DNA from: Noviherbaspirillum pedocola
GTDB lineage: Bacteria > Pseudomonadota > Gammaproteobacteria > Burkholderiales > Burkholderiaceae_D
Assembly (NCBI RefSeq): GCF_016632335.1
Contig: NZ_JAEPBG010000012.1
Coordinates: forward strand, 62,001-126,000
Direction: 5' to 3'
DNA: 64,000 bases
In this document: positions 26,870 through 37,314 of the stretch, in pieces
How the letters are laid out: the number at the start of each line of letters is the position of its first letter
Numbering within the stretch: position 1 is the stretch's first letter
The notes under the pieces: generated by a model
What the model saw: only the letters and a program-made list of their open reading frames with translations
Told to the model about the DNA's origin: nothing
Databases searched by the model: none
Translations under genes and position numbers: made by a program

Positions 26870-28207
26870 TTAAGCTGTTTGCTGCTCTGCCAGCTTCTTC
26901 CCGGGCGATAGTCGCTCGGACAAAGCTGCATGCGATACCCGAACCTCACGTTGTGGATAAGCGACATTCACACCGCGCAGTTGCAATTCCTTCCATATCG
27001 TCCGGTTCACTGTAGAAAGCAAATTACCCCTTCCATTCTCCGGATCCTGGATCCAGAAACCGAATTCCAGTTCGAGGCCGTCAGCGCCAAATTTCAACAA
27101 CAAACCGTGTGGCGGAGGCTCCGCACACACCCGCGGGATACGAGCCACGACGTCGACCAGCGCTGGAATGAGTTGTTCGACATCAGTGTCGTAACCCACT
27201 GTCACCTGCGTCGCAATACGCAAGCGTCGATCCGACAAGGAATAATTTTGGACCAGGCCAGATACCAGCATTTCGTTGGGTACGACCGATTCAATGCCAT
27301 CCAGACTACGCACTACGGTGTAACGGGTATTGATTTGGGTTACCTGCCCATAGGAGTTGCCCACATTCACCATATCCCCAACAGCAAGACTCCGCTCCAG
27401 GAGAATGACAAAGCCAGATATATAACTGCTGACGATTTTTTGTAAACCAAGGCCTATACCTACACCTAATGCGCCGCCAAAGACGGAAAGTACGGTTAGA
27501 TCAATACCGGCAAGGGATAAACTTACCAGAATCGCAAGAACAATCAGCGTTGCCCGTGCACTGCGCGCCAAGACTGTGCGAATGGAAGAGTGGACGCTAT
27601 CCATGCGCATCAGACGTTCTTCGAGCACCGCGCCAGACCAGAGCGCCATAATTAGCGTCGCGCCTATCGCCAGACCGGCTTGCAACATCAGCAACAGCGA
27701 AATTTCATGTCGTCCAACCGGAATGACGGTGTCATCGAGGTAGGCCAGCAGATTTGGCCACATGCCAGTGATATAAACCGCAAACCCCAGCCAAACGATG
27801 GTTGCAAATGCCCTTTCGAAGAGAAATAGGACATTGCCGGACTGGCCATTTCGCAAAAAGATGCGACGCAACGCGTAGAAGACAAGACGGATAAGTGCGA
27901 AGGCGCCGAGCAGAGGCAGCGCCAATTTGAATAGATTGACATGCTGCCATTTTGCAAGGACCGGCCGGACCAGTGCGATGATCGCTAAGGCCAGCAAGGG
28001 CCATGCGACTGGGCCAAAGCTGGCCAACACCGGTCCGGGACGACTCGACGGTTTGCTCTGAGGCTTCCACAGCTTGCCCACCGCATGCGTTAGCCCAAAA
28101 GCAATACCGATAGATCCGGCAATCACCAAGATTTGCCAAAGAACGTTCGGATTATGCAGATCTGCCCAAAGCTCCGGCCATGACAACGCATGCGCTCCGT
28201 GTCTCAT
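26870..28207 (-). CDS. MscS-family mechanosensitive ion channel
   Basis: A 445-aa inner-membrane protein with about six membrane helices before the MscS pore and beta domain. The pore-lining helix is glycine- and alanine-rich (SVFGGALGVGIGLGLQKI), followed by VILLERSLAVGDMVNVG, as in MscS-type channels. Such channels open under membrane tension to release solutes on osmotic downshock. The start at 28207 is chosen at the first Met after the upstream non-conserved segment. It follows the RsmB-like gene by 78 bases. Confidence 0.88.
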   Translation of the reverse strand: MRHGAHALSWPELWADLHNPNVLWQILVIAGSIGIAFGLTHAVGKLWKPQSKPSSRPGPVLASFGPVAWPLLALAIIALVRPVLAKWQHVNLFKLALPLLGAFALIRLVFYALRRIFLRNGQSGNVLFLFERAFATIVWLGFAVYITGMWPNLLAYLDDTVIPVGRHEISLLLMLQAGLAIGATLIMALWSGAVLEERLMRMDSVHSSIRTVLARSARATLIVLAILVSLSLAGIDLTVLSVFGGALGVGIGLGLQKIVSSYISGFVILLERSLAVGDMVNVGNSYGQVTQINTRYTVVRSLDGIESVVPNEMLVSGLVQNYSLSDRRLRIATQVTVGYDTDVEQLIPALVDVVARIPRVCAEPPPHGLLLKFGADGLELEFGFWIQDPENGRGNLLSTVNRTIWKELQLRGVNVAYPQREVRVSHAALSERLSPGKKLAEQQTA

Positions 28208-28285
28208 GTTTGCTTCCAGCAATGAATGAATCGCCGCCGGGTGACGAGCTCCGCGAAGACGCTCATCGCAATACATCCGCAGCGA

Positions 28286-29542
28286 TTACTGACGGCGTTC
28301 CAACACCGCTGCGAAAAAGCCGTCCGTATTATGAACCTGCGGCAACAGTTTCAAATAATTTTCCATTTCTAGCGGAATGCCCTGCTCTTCAAGCACCTGC
28401 TTCACCGGCACCAACTGGAACGCGGAGTGAGTGGCAAGAAAACGTTCGACGATCGCTTCGTTTTCTTCAGAAAGAATGCTGCAAGTCGCATAGACCAGTC
28501 TGCCGCCCGGCTTTACCAGACGGGATGCGCCGGAAAGTATCGAAAATTGCTTTTCATTCAGTTCGGCGATCGCTTGCGGCTGCATACGCCATTTCACATC
28601 AGGATTGCGGCGCAAGGTACCAAGTCCACTGCATGGCGCATCGACCAGCACACGGTCGATCTTGCCTGCCAGTCGTTTTACCTTTGCATCGTTTTCATGG
28701 GCAATCACCGTCGGATGTACATTCGACAAGCCGCTGCGCGCGAGTCGCGGCTTCAACTTGGCAAGCCGTTTCTCTGACACATCAAAAGCATATAGACGGC
28801 CGGTATTGCGCATGATTGCACCGAGCGCCAGCGTTTTGCCTCCAGCGCCGGCGCAAAAGTCCACAACCATTTCACCGCGTCTTGCGCCCACAAGCTGGGC
28901 CAGCACCTGACTGCCTTCGTCCTGCACTTCGATGCCGCCGCTCTTGAAAATGGGTAGGTTCTGCAGCGCGGGTTTCTTGTAGATGCGCAGCGCTGAAGCT
29001 GCGTAGGGGGGAAGTTCACATTGCAGCGGCACTTTTGCAAGCTCGGCAATGGCCTCTTCCCGGCTGACCTTTAGGATGTTGACCCGCAAATCGAGTGGCG
29101 CGGGAGAATTCAGCACGCGCGCCATCTTTATAACGCCATCTTCGCCGACATCCTGAGCCAGCTTCCGGTACAGCCATTCGGGCAGATTTGCCTTCAGCTG
29201 CGGCTGCAGCGCCTCTCTATCGACCCGGATCACGCGTTCCAGCCATGCGGTCTCCTCCGGCGACAAGCCGGATATCGCTTCCACGCCGGCCACATCGGCC
29301 AATCCAAGCAGAACCAGGCGGCGCATTGCCGGTCCTGTGCCGGATTCAGCGAAATTCGTATAGACGAGCTTGTTGCGCAACACAGCGTAGATCGATTCAG
29401 CGATCATGCCGCGCTCGCGGCCGCCCAGACGCGGATGTTCACGGAAATAACGGGAAAGCGTGCCATCCGCAGGACCAGTGAAACGCAATACTTCGCGCAA
29501 CACTTCTTCGGTATGACTTACAACAGCGGGGGGCAATCTCAT
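28286..29542 (-). CDS. RsmB/NOP2-family RNA (cytosine-C5)-methyltransferase
   Basis: A 418-aa SAM-dependent RNA methyltransferase. An N-terminal helical NusB-like region (1-135) precedes the catalytic fold with the SAM motif VVDFCAGAGGKTLALGA. The two conserved Cys motifs are VDAPCSGLGTLRRNPD and VYATCSILSEENE. It probably methylates a cytosine of 16S rRNA. The start overlaps the purN stop (ATGA). Because another Sun/RsmB homologue usually lies next to fmt, I do not assign the symbol rsmB. Confidence 0.88.
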   Translation of the reverse strand: MRLPPAVVSHTEEVLREVLRFTGPADGTLSRYFREHPRLGGRERGMIAESIYAVLRNKLVYTNFAESGTGPAMRRLVLLGLADVAGVEAISGLSPEETAWLERVIRVDREALQPQLKANLPEWLYRKLAQDVGEDGVIKMARVLNSPAPLDLRVNILKVSREEAIAELAKVPLQCELPPYAASALRIYKKPALQNLPIFKSGGIEVQDEGSQVLAQLVGARRGEMVVDFCAGAGGKTLALGAIMRNTGRLYAFDVSEKRLAKLKPRLARSGLSNVHPTVIAHENDAKVKRLAGKIDRVLVDAPCSGLGTLRRNPDVKWRMQPQAIAELNEKQFSILSGASRLVKPGGRLVYATCSILSEENEAIVERFLATHSAFQLVPVKQVLEEQGIPLEMENYLKLLPQVHNTDGFFAAVLERRQ

Positions 29543-30177
29543 GCGACTTCTTTCTTATCCAAATGTCTCGCCACATCGGCGAAGACGACACGGCCGTTCT
29601 CCATCCTGTATGTGCCGTCGATGAACTCGCGCACTGCCTGCGGATACAGGCGGTGCTCCTGCTCCAGCACGCGAGCGGACAGGACGTCCTCGGTATCGCC
29701 CGGCAAGACCGGTACAGTCGCCCGGGCTACTGTTGGGCCGTGATCGAGTTCAGCGGTCACGAAATGAACGGTGGCTCCATGCTCTTTCACTCCAGCATCG
29801 AGAGCGCGCTGATGCGTATGCAAGCCTGGAAAGTCGGGCAACAGCGAGGGATGAATATTGAGCATGCGTCCCTTGTAGTGAGCCACGAAATCGGGCGTCA
29901 GTATGCGCATGAATCCGGCCAGAACGACCAGATCGGGCGTGAATCGATCGATCGCTTCACGCAGATCGGCATCGAAGCTTTCACGCGTCGTGTACTGCTT
30001 GCTGGGGATGACTTCTGTGGCAATGCCATTGTTGCTGGCATATTCCAGGCCTGCAGCATCAGAGCGATTACTGATAACCGCGACAATCTGCGCCGGCCAT
30101 TGCTCTTCGCGGGCGGCGCGCACGATTGCTTGCATATTGCTGCCGCGCCCGGAAATCAGGATGACTATTCGTTTCAT
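29539..30177 (-). CDS. purN: PurN, phosphoribosylglycinamide formyltransferase
   Basis: PurN transfers a formyl group from 10-formyltetrahydrofolate to GAR in purine biosynthesis. The 212 aa have the substrate loop SGRGSNMQAI, the catalytic Asn/His in MLNIHPSLLPDFPGLHTHQRAL, and the downstream Asp in AELDHGP. The start at 30177 (MKRIVILISGRGS) is preferred over 30186. It is first in a purN-methyltransferase operon. Confidence 0.96.
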   Translation of the reverse strand: MKRIVILISGRGSNMQAIVRAAREEQWPAQIVAVISNRSDAAGLEYASNNGIATEVIPSKQYTTRESFDADLREAIDRFTPDLVVLAGFMRILTPDFVAHYKGRMLNIHPSLLPDFPGLHTHQRALDAGVKEHGATVHFVTAELDHGPTVARATVPVLPGDTEDVLSARVLEQEHRLYPQAVREFIDGTYRMENGRVVFADVARHLDKKEVA

Positions 30178-30248
30178 GGCGCGCATTGTACCGTACGCGT
30201 GCAGCCGCCTTTCCGAGCCCGGCGAAAGAACGGACAGTGGATGCGAAA

Positions 30249-30713
30249 TTACTGGAACGAATAAAACACACGAAACGGTACTTTTTTCTCCGCCCAGAAA
30301 TCCGCAGCATCCCTGAACACGTCGAGCAGTGTTTCGCGCGCTTCGCGGTCGAACTTCGGTGCATTTGGCAGTTGTTCGAGTACCACGAGGAAACCGAATT
30401 GCTTTCCGGACTGATACACCAGGCTTGTCAGACAGTCGGAAAGCGCATCGTAGTTCTTGCCGAAATGACGTGGGAAGTGAAATGCCTCAGCAATGGTCGT
30501 TAAGACTTGCTGCTTCGTTAAGGCATTGCCGCAGTAGGCGTAAAGGAAATGCTGGCCAAGACGTATCGCTTCGGCCTGGAGATCAGGTGTGCGAAACGCG
30601 CGTATCGATTGCACCACGTTAGGCGGCACGGTTCGAATAAGGCTGGAATCTCCGGGCGCTTCAAGCATCGGCGGCTGACCTTTTTCCTCGACTCTAAGAT
30701 GGTAGATATTCAC
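30249..30713 (-). CDS. Barstar-family ribonuclease inhibitor
   Basis: The 154-aa protein has a non-conserved N-terminal 60 residues and a barstar domain. The core FHFPRHFGKNYDALSDCLTSL includes the conserved aromatic and acidic residues that plug the RNase active site in barstar. There is no signal peptide, so it acts in the cytoplasm. Its start lies 3 bases after the stop of the exported RNase gene, which supports a cognate nuclease-inhibitor pair. Confidence 0.9.
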   Translation of the reverse strand: MNIYHLRVEEKGQPPMLEAPGDSSLIRTVPPNVVQSIRAFRTPDLQAEAIRLGQHFLYAYCGNALTKQQVLTTIAEAFHFPRHFGKNYDALSDCLTSLVYQSGKQFGFLVVLEQLPNAPKFDREARETLLDVFRDAADFWAEKKVPFRVFYSFQ

Positions 30714-30716
30714 GTC

Positions 30717-31091
30717 TTACTCTCTGATGCGCCGGAAGGACGCATAGTGGTCATCGGTGTAATAGTATTCCGTCGGCGCGGCCGGATCGCCGCCAGTAAT
30801 AATGCGCCTGGCACCGCGCCCCCTCTCACCCCGGGTCTCAACAGTGAACTCACGATAATACCCGCGCTTCCGTTCCGGTAAAAGCCTTTCATAATTGCCA
30901 AAAATTGCGCCGTCCTTGGGATAGGGATAAGGGCCGCCCTGTTTTATTAGCTTGACAGTACGTTGGGCTTCGAACGGCAGCGCATTGATATCTACACCTG
31001 GCAGGCGCGTGTTCTCCCTGGCGAGCGCGACAGAGCACAAAAGCCAAGTCAGCAATACCGCCAGGACTCGTTTAACAATATGAGCATCCAT
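30717..31091 (-). CDS. Exported guanyl-type ribonuclease (barnase / N1-T1 family)
   Basis: The 124-aa precursor has a signal peptide (cleavage after ALA, residue 24) and a mature RNase of about 100 residues. The barnase-like layout shows a catalytic Glu in YYREFTVET (81 or 85), Arg in ARRIITG (95) and His in DDHYASF (115). It would cut RNA after guanosine in the periplasm or outside the cell. The start at 31091 opens directly into the signal peptide, and the frame to 31166 adds non-signal residues. The downstream barstar-like gene is 3 bases away. Confidence 0.9.
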   Translation of the reverse strand: MDAHIVKRVLAVLLTWLLCSVALARENTRLPGVDINALPFEAQRTVKLIKQGGPYPYPKDGAIFGNYERLLPERKRGYYREFTVETRGERGRGARRIITGGDPAAPTEYYYTDDHYASFRRIRE

Positions 31092-31275
31092 AACGACGGG
31101 GAATTCTTGATGGAAAAGGTGAGAAACGAATGCTAGCGTATCGTTTCGTTTCCACGAATGCAACATTCGAGCGCAGATACATCCCGTTGCACTTTTTACC
31201 CAGCCTTTGCCGAGATTTTCTTAGCAAGCGAAGACGATTGCGGCTTTAATACAAGCATCAAACGAGGAGATCGCT

Positions 31276-31575
31276 ATGCGTACATTGTTTCTTTCTGGCA
31301 TTGCAGCATTAGCCTTCAGTGTCTACGCACCCATTGCCAGCGCGCATGACCATGGCGGAGTACGCTGGTCGGTAAACATCGGTGTGCCGGGCCCGGTGGC
31401 ATATGGTCCGCCTGCTGTGTATCAACCGGCACCGGTCTACGTTGCGCCACAGCCGGTGTACGTCGCTCCGCGTCCGGTCTATGTCGCGCCGGCCGCCCCG
31501 GTGTATTACTCGTATCCGTCGTACTATGGTCAGGGTCGATGGCATCACCACCATCACCATCACTATCGCTACTAA
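31276..31575 (+). CDS. Small exported Pro/Val/Tyr-repeat protein with natural poly-His end
   Basis: The 99-aa protein has a signal peptide (cleavage after ASA, residue 23). The mature part contains near-repeats of PVYVAP (residues 52-75) and ends GRWHHHHHHHYRY, with seven consecutive histidines. GAGGAG at 31265-31270 precedes the ATG. PVYVAP-rich small proteins are common in Burkholderiales and their role is unknown. The His run suggests metal binding in the periplasm. It is transcribed alone, divergent from the RNase-barstar pair. Confidence 0.8.
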   Translation: MRTLFLSGIAALAFSVYAPIASAHDHGGVRWSVNIGVPGPVAYGPPAVYQPAPVYVAPQPVYVAPRPVYVAPAAPVYYSYPSYYGQGRWHHHHHHHYRY

Positions 31576-31664
31576 GCAGCGTCGAAGCCGCCCGACGAGC
31601 TTTAGCACTTCGACAGGAACCATAAAGAGTTTGGCGGTACGGTCGTTGGCCATTGTGTTTTTAA

Positions 31665-33473
31665 CTAGTCACCGCGTACGCTGCCCTCTCGGCGTGGATC
31701 GGCGGCGCCAAACCACATGTCTCCTTCCTCGACATGAATACGCATGATGCCCTGGAGGCCCGAGGTTTGCTCGGACAAGCGGATGTCATGCCCCTTGCGC
31801 TTCAGCGCCTCCACCAAGTTCTCGGAAACACGACCGGCTTCCAGCTCGGTCGGGCCGTTGCGGCTTCCAAAGTTCGGCAAATTGATCGCCTTCTGCAAAT
31901 CGAGCCGCCACTCCAGTACGCCAACCAGGGTCTTCGCAACGTAGTTGATGATATAGCTGCCGCCAGGCGAACCAAGCGACATCACGAATTTTCCCGTATC
32001 CCGCTCGAATACCATGGTCGGCGCCATGCTGCTGCGTGGACGTTTTCCACCTTCCACGCGATTGGCCACCAAGCCATTTTCGTCGGCATAGGCATAAGAA
32101 AAATCGGTCAGTTCATTGTTCAGCAGGAAGCCGTCTACCATCTGGCGTGATCCGAACGCGCTTTCCACCGTCGTCGTCATTGCCACCGCATTGCCATCGG
32201 CGTCGACTATGGAAATATGCGAAGTCGATGGCAGTTCGGGCGACACGCCATCCGCCCAGGCGGACCGTACCCCTTCCGGAACCCCGGCCTTCGCCTTGCC
32301 CATCGACATCGGTCCAATCAACGCCGCTCGCTGCGCCAAGTACTCGGAATCCAGCAAGCTTGCGATCCCACCCGGCATCGGTGCGAAATCGGGGTCGGCG
32401 ACATAGCGGTTGCGATCCGCGAACGCCAGTCGGCCGGCTTCGGAAAACAGGTGCACCGCCTCGGGATCAAGTCCATCGGCGCGCGGCGGATGCTGCGCAA
32501 TGTCGGTGTGGGAAAGAATGGCCAGCATTTGTGCGACCGCCAGTCCGCCCGAAGATGGCGGTGGCATGCCGCAAATGCGCCAGACTCGGAAATCACTGCA
32601 CAACGCCTCGCGCTTGCGCGGTTTGTAGGCGGCAATGTCCGCAGCGCGGAGCAACCCAGGATTATCAGGATGGCTCCGTACCTTGGCTTCAATATCTTTC
32701 GCGATCCGACCCCGGTAGAACGCATCAGCCCCCCCCTGCGCCACCTCGCGCAGGGTTTGCGCCAGCGCCGGATTGCGCAGCACATGCCCGACCGGCCATG
32801 AATTGCCTTGCCGGTCGAAGAAATACGCGGCTGCCACCGGGTCCTGGCGCAGATACGGATCTTCGCGCACCAGCTTGGCCAGCCGCGGACTGACGGCAAA
32901 GCCGTTTTCAGCGAGCACTATCGCCGGCTGAAACAGCTCGCGCCAAGGCAGCCGCCCGTATTCCCGGTGCGCCATTTCGAGCATGCGCAGTACCCCCGGT
33001 GCGCCGACCGAACGCCCGCCAATCAATCCTCGATAAAAAGGCAGCGGCTTGCCACGCTCATCAAGGAACAGTTTTTCATTTGCGGCCGCCGGCGCGGTTT
33101 CCCGACCATCGTAGGCGATGAGCGACTTTCCATCATGGAGCATCAGGAAGGCGCCGCCGCCCAGCCCTGAAGACTGTGGCTCCGCCAGGCCCAGCACCAG
33201 CTGGGTGGCAATCGCCGCATCCACGGCTGATCCACCCCGCTTCAGGATCTGGTAGCCCGCTTCGCTGGCCAGCGGATTGGCCGCGGCCACCATGAATTTG
33301 CGCGCCAGCCATCCCGGCTTTTCGACGTAGCCTGAACCAGCTTCCGGCGCGGCGTCCGGGGTGATAACGGTCGCGTGTTCGACAGGCGGCGCCGCGCAAG
33401 CCGACAGCAGCAGCGCGGCGAGTCCGGCAAGCAGCCCGGTCGCGAGGCTGCGTGGCAAGGTCCTGCGTGTCAC
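31665..33473 (-). CDS. ggt: Gamma-glutamyltransferase (glutathione hydrolase), lipoprotein form
   Basis: The 602-aa precursor of an N-terminal-nucleophile hydrolase cleaves the gamma-glutamyl bond of glutathione. The signal peptide ends in lipobox LLSAC (Cys26), so the enzyme is probably membrane-anchored. [12 protein letters not shown] and [11 protein letters not shown] lie in the large subunit. The expected autocleavage and nucleophile Thr is T417 ([17 protein letters not shown]), and [12 protein letters not shown] lies in the small subunit. The start is GTG at 33473, overlapping the SDR stop as GTGA. Context gives no clear functional link to the dehydrogenase. Confidence 0.94.
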   Translation of the reverse strand: MTRRTLPRSLATGLLAGLAALLLSACAAPPVEHATVITPDAAPEAGSGYVEKPGWLARKFMVAAANPLASEAGYQILKRGGSAVDAAIATQLVLGLAEPQSSGLGGGAFLMLHDGKSLIAYDGRETAPAAANEKLFLDERGKPLPFYRGLIGGRSVGAPGVLRMLEMAHREYGRLPWRELFQPAIVLAENGFAVSPRLAKLVREDPYLRQDPVAAAYFFDRQGNSWPVGHVLRNPALAQTLREVAQGGADAFYRGRIAKDIEAKVRSHPDNPGLLRAADIAAYKPRKREALCSDFRVWRICGMPPPSSGGLAVAQMLAILSHTDIAQHPPRADGLDPEAVHLFSEAGRLAFADRNRYVADPDFAPMPGGIASLLDSEYLAQRAALIGPMSMGKAKAGVPEGVRSAWADGVSPELPSTSHISIVDADGNAVAMTTTVESAFGSRQMVDGFLLNNELTDFSYAYADENGLVANRVEGGKRPRSSMAPTMVFERDTGKFVMSLGSPGGSYIINYVAKTLVGVLEWRLDLQKAINLPNFGSRNGPTELEAGRVSENLVEALKRKGHDIRLSEQTSGLQGIMRIHVEEGDMWFGAADPRREGSVRGD

Positions 33474-34228
33474 TTCGGCTGCATGCGGATGGCCCCGTCA
33501 AGGCGAATGGTTTCGCCGTTGAGCATGACGTTTTCGATAATGGTTTTCGCCAGGTGCGCGTATTCCTGCGGCTTGCCCAGCCGCGGCGGGAACGGCACCA
33601 TGCGGCCGAGCGCATCCTGGACTTCCTGAGGCATACCGAGCAGCATCGGTGTCTCGAAAATGCCCGGCGCGATCGTCATCACGCGAATGCCATTGCGCGA
33701 CAGATCGCGCGCCATCGGCAGCGTCATGCCGACCACGCCGGCCTTGGATGCCGCATACGCCGCCTGGCCGATCTGCCCGTCATAGGCGGCAACCGAAGCG
33801 GTATTGATGATCACACCGCGCTCGCCTTGCTCACTGGGTTCGGTCTTCGACATCGCGTCGGCGGCAAGCCGAGCCATGTTGAACGTCCCGATCAGATTGA
33901 TGTTGATTGCACGCTGAAAGGCGTCAAGCGGATGCGGCCCGTCCTTGCCGACTGTCTTGACCGCCGGCGCGATGCCAGCGCAGTTGATAAGGCCGCGCAC
34001 GCTGCCCAGGGCCAGCGCCGCATCGACAACGGCCTTGGCGTCTGCCTCGGAGGTCACATCGCAGCGTTGAAATTTGCCGCCGAGTTCAGCAGCCAGCTTC
34101 TCGCCCGGTTCCGCCTGCACATCCGCAAGCACGACTTTGCCGCCATTTTCCGAGATCATGCGCGCGGTCGCCGCACCGAGTCCGGAAGCACCACCGGTGA
34201 TGATGAAAACATTGCCCTGGATTTGCAT
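33470..34228 (-). CDS. Short-chain dehydrogenase (3-hydroxyacyl-CoA dehydrogenase type)
   Basis: A 252-aa SDR resembling type-II 3-hydroxyacyl-CoA dehydrogenase (HSD17B10-like). The NAD-binding motif is [12 protein letters not shown] (residues 11-22). The catalytic Ser lies in [14 protein letters not shown], and Tyr/Lys in YAASKAGV. The end [21 protein letters not shown] is typical of this subgroup, which oxidises 3-hydroxyacyl-CoA in fatty-acid or branched-chain breakdown. GAGGAGA precedes the start. It is translationally coupled to ggt. Confidence 0.9.
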   Translation of the reverse strand: MQIQGNVFIITGGASGLGAATARMISENGGKVVLADVQAEPGEKLAAELGGKFQRCDVTSEADAKAVVDAALALGSVRGLINCAGIAPAVKTVGKDGPHPLDAFQRAININLIGTFNMARLAADAMSKTEPSEQGERGVIINTASVAAYDGQIGQAAYAASKAGVVGMTLPMARDLSRNGIRVMTIAPGIFETPMLLGMPQEVQDALGRMVPFPPRLGKPQEYAHLAKTIIENVMLNGETIRLDGAIRMQPK

Positions 34229-34346
34229 CTTGCCGTCTCCTCATGAGGAAAATCGTTCGATTTACGTTTACGTCAACCAGCCGCGATTGTAGCGATTTTT
34301 TTGCGCGCTCAATTCAGCACGCTCATACGCCCACGCCGCGGGCGCC

Positions 34347-34352
34347 TATAAT
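34347..34352 (+). promoter_or_regulatory. Candidate -10 box of the TRIC-like gene
   Basis: Consensus TATAAT lies 65 bases before the ATG at 34417. No convincing -35 is seen. An ATG overlapping this box (34351) is ruled out as a start on the same transcript. Confidence 0.4.
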
Positions 34353-34416
34353 GCCGGCCCAAACTTTTTTGGCTTTACGTCCACTCAACGAACAACTTCC
34401 CCAACCGGCCAAACGC

Positions 34417-35043
34417 ATGCACCTGCCCCTGAATCTGAACACCCTGCTGGAAATCATCGAAGTCTTCGGCATCCTGGCTTTCGCCTGCTCGGGCTTCATC
34501 GAGGCGCACCGCCGGGAAATGGACATGGTCGGCACTTTCACCGTCGGCTTCATCACAGCCTTCGGCGGCGGCACACTGCGTGACCTGCTATTGGACCGCC
34601 GGCCGCTGTTCTGGGTGGAGCGCCAGGACTATGTGATCCTGATCTTCGTGCTGGCATTGGCATTGACGCCGGTGATGCGGCACCTGAGTTCACGACTGTC
34701 GGAAAAGGTGATTGTCTTCGCCGATGCGCTGGGGCTCGGCCTGTTCAGCGTGCTGGGCACCTCCATCGCGCAGGAGGCGCACATGCCGCTGTTCGTCGCC
34801 GTGATGATGGGTGTCATCACCGGCATCTTCGGCGGCGTGCTGCGCGATGTGCTGTGCAACGAGATCCCGCTGGTACTTAAACGCGGCCACCTGTATGCCA
34901 CCTGTGCCTTCTTCGGCTGCTGGGTCTTTCTGGGCCTGGACCGATTGGGCCTGCCGGACAGCATTACGCTGCCCGCCGGCATCGCCGTCACGTTCGTGAT
35001 GCGGATGCTGGCGGTGCGCTTCAATCTGCGTCTTCCGGGCTGA
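34417..35043 (+). CDS. TRIC / UPF0126 family cation-channel protein
   Basis: A 208-aa inner-membrane protein with seven predicted helices in two three-helix repeats plus one. Each repeat carries the family motif: GFITAFGGGTLRDLL and GVITGIFGGVLRDVL. Prokaryotic TRIC homologues form trimeric K+-permeable channels. The start at 34417 (MHLPLNLNTLLEII) begins the membrane part. Earlier in-frame Met residues lie upstream of or within the -10 box. It converges with hppA 11 bases away. Confidence 0.9.
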   Translation: MHLPLNLNTLLEIIEVFGILAFACSGFIEAHRREMDMVGTFTVGFITAFGGGTLRDLLLDRRPLFWVERQDYVILIFVLALALTPVMRHLSSRLSEKVIVFADALGLGLFSVLGTSIAQEAHMPLFVAVMMGVITGIFGGVLRDVLCNEIPLVLKRGHLYATCAFFGCWVFLGLDRLGLPDSITLPAGIAVTFVMRMLAVRFNLRLPG

Positions 35044-35054
35044 GACTTTCCGAT

Positions 35055-37166
35055 CTAACGATGTGGCGCGGACGCGTTCATCGCCGTAGTCGGCGCCTTA
35101 TGTACGGCGGACGACTCCATCACTGTCACTGGCAACAGCGGAACGATCAGCAACGCGACGATATTGATGATCTTGATCAGCGGGTTGACCGCCGGCCCGG
35201 CGGTGTCCTTGTACGGGTCGCCAACGGTATCTCCAGTCACCGCCGCCTTGTGCGCATCCGACCCTTTGCCGCCGTAATGGCCGTCCTCGATGTATTTCTT
35301 TGCGTTGTCCCAGGCGCCGCCGCCTGTGGTCATCGAGATTGCGACGAAGATGCCAGTGACGATCGCGCCCATCAGCAAGCCGCCAAGCGCGGCCGGTCCG
35401 AGCAGCAGGCCGACCAGGATGGGCACGATCACCGGCAACAGCGAGGGCAGCACCATTTCCTTGATCGCCGCCGTGGTCAGCATGTCGACGGCGCGATCGT
35501 ATTCCGGCCGGCCGCTGCCATCCATGATGCCGGCGATGTCGTGAAACTGCCGCCTCACCTCGACAACCACCGCACCGGCGGCGCGACCAACCGCTTCCAT
35601 GGCCATGGCGCCGAACAGATACGGAATCAGCCCGCCGATGAACAAGCCGATGATGACCATCGGATCCGAAAGGTCGAACGCGATCTGCATGCCGACGCTG
35701 TCCAGCGCATGGGTGTAATCGGCGAACAGCACCAGCGCCGCCAGCCCGGCCGACCCGATCGCATAGCCCTTGGTCACCGCCTTCGTGGTGTTGCCGACCG
35801 CATCGAGCGGGTCAGTCACCGCGCGCACTGATTCTGGCATGCCGGACATTTCGGCGATGCCGCCGGCGTTGTCGGTCACCGGACCGTAGGCATCGAGCGC
35901 CACGATGATGCCGGCCATCGACAGCATCGCCGTCGCCGCCACCGCAATGCCATACAGTCCGCCAAGCCAGTAGGAAACGAAGATCGCCACGCATACCGCC
36001 AGCACCGGGTACGCGGTCGACTTCATCGATACGCCCAGGCCGGCGATGATGTTGGTGCCATGGCCGGTGGTCGAGGCCTTTGCCACATGCTGCACCGGCT
36101 TGTAATCGGTGCCGGTGTAGTACTCGGTGATGTAGACCATCAGCCCGGTCAGTACGATGCCAACGACGGATGAAGCGAACATCCTTGCCCGGTATTCGGG
36201 CGGCATGATCATCCAGGTGACGATGGCAAAGCCGACCAGTGACAACACCGCCGACCACCAGAGTCCGACATACAGCGCCGACATGATCTTCTTGCCCTGG
36301 CGATATTTGACGCGCGAACAGCCGACGATCGAAGCCAGGATCGACACGCCGCCGAGCAGCAGCGGATAAAGCGCCGCCTCGGTTTCGAAGCCGGTGAGGG
36401 TCAGCGTGCCGAGCAGCATGGTGGCGATCAAGGTGACGACATAGGTCTCGAACAGATCGGCTGCCATGCCGGCACAGTCGCCGACGTTATCGCCAACGTT
36501 ATCGGCGATCACCGCCGGATTGCGCGGATCGTCTTCGGGAATGCCGGCTTCGACCTTGCCGACCAGGTCCGCGCCGACATCCGCACCCTTGGTGAAAATG
36601 CCGCCGCCGAGCCGGGCAAAGATGGAGATGAGCGATGCACCAAACGCCAAGCCGACCAGCGGCTTGATCACATCATGCTGCGACACCGTGATACCCAGTC
36701 CATGCGGCGCACTGCTGACCAGCACGAAATAAAACACCGACACGCCGATCAGGCCAAGACCGACGACCAGCATGCCGGTAATCGCACCGCTGCGAAAAGC
36801 CACATGCAGACCGGCGTCGATACCCTTGCTGGCGGCCTGCGCGGTGCGCACATTCGCGCGCACCGACACATTCATGCCGATGAAGCCGCAGGCGCCCGAC
36901 AGCAGCGCGCCGACCAGGAAACCGATTGCCGTGGCCAGGCCAAGACCGGGAACGAAAGCAATCAACAGAAAGAGGATGACGCCGACGATGCCGATGGTGC
37001 GGTACTGCCGTGCGAGATAGGCAGCGGCGCCCTGCTGTATCGCGCCCGAGATTTCCTGCATTCGGGCGTTGCCCGGATCCTGACGCAATACCCAGTTTCG
37101 GGACACCAGGCCGTAAGCCACCGCAATGAGACCGCATGCGACCGCAAACCATAGAGCTGCTGTCAT
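35055..37166 (-). CDS. hppA: K+-independent proton-translocating pyrophosphatase
   Basis: A 703-aa membrane-integral enzyme with about 16 helices that couples pyrophosphate hydrolysis to proton export. Catalytic-site motifs are [11 protein letters not shown] (196-206) and [20 protein letters not shown] (221-240). The K+-dependence position reads GNTTKAVTK. Lys462 and Thr465 are the pair typical of K+-independent enzymes; K+-dependent ones have Ala at the first site. Its start has a strong AAGGAGGAG ribosome site. Monocistronic, convergent with the TRIC gene. Confidence 0.96.
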   Translation of the reverse strand: MTAALWFAVACGLIAVAYGLVSRNWVLRQDPGNARMQEISGAIQQGAAAYLARQYRTIGIVGVILFLLIAFVPGLGLATAIGFLVGALLSGACGFIGMNVSVRANVRTAQAASKGIDAGLHVAFRSGAITGMLVVGLGLIGVSVFYFVLVSSAPHGLGITVSQHDVIKPLVGLAFGASLISIFARLGGGIFTKGADVGADLVGKVEAGIPEDDPRNPAVIADNVGDNVGDCAGMAADLFETYVVTLIATMLLGTLTLTGFETEAALYPLLLGGVSILASIVGCSRVKYRQGKKIMSALYVGLWWSAVLSLVGFAIVTWMIMPPEYRARMFASSVVGIVLTGLMVYITEYYTGTDYKPVQHVAKASTTGHGTNIIAGLGVSMKSTAYPVLAVCVAIFVSYWLGGLYGIAVAATAMLSMAGIIVALDAYGPVTDNAGGIAEMSGMPESVRAVTDPLDAVGNTTKAVTKGYAIGSAGLAALVLFADYTHALDSVGMQIAFDLSDPMVIIGLFIGGLIPYLFGAMAMEAVGRAAGAVVVEVRRQFHDIAGIMDGSGRPEYDRAVDMLTTAAIKEMVLPSLLPVIVPILVGLLLGPAALGGLLMGAIVTGIFVAISMTTGGGAWDNAKKYIEDGHYGGKGSDAHKAAVTGDTVGDPYKDTAGPAVNPLIKIINIVALLIVPLLPVTVMESSAVHKAPTTAMNASAPHR

Positions 37167-37314
37167 GTCGACTCCTCCTTGTTATGCCACGAGAAAGCTG
37201 CAATGAAAAAACGCTGCCAGGACCTAACGACAAACGCGTGTCGATAAACTGAAGCTGCCCTTATTCATTCGAAGCGCCTGGGCTGGCTGGATGACAACAT
37301 GCAGGCCAGAAACG

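Noticed and set aside
34351-34416. Earlier Met start for the TRIC-like protein
   Set aside because: This ATG overlaps the TATAAT hexamer, so it cannot be on the transcript made from it, and the added residues are not part of the fold.
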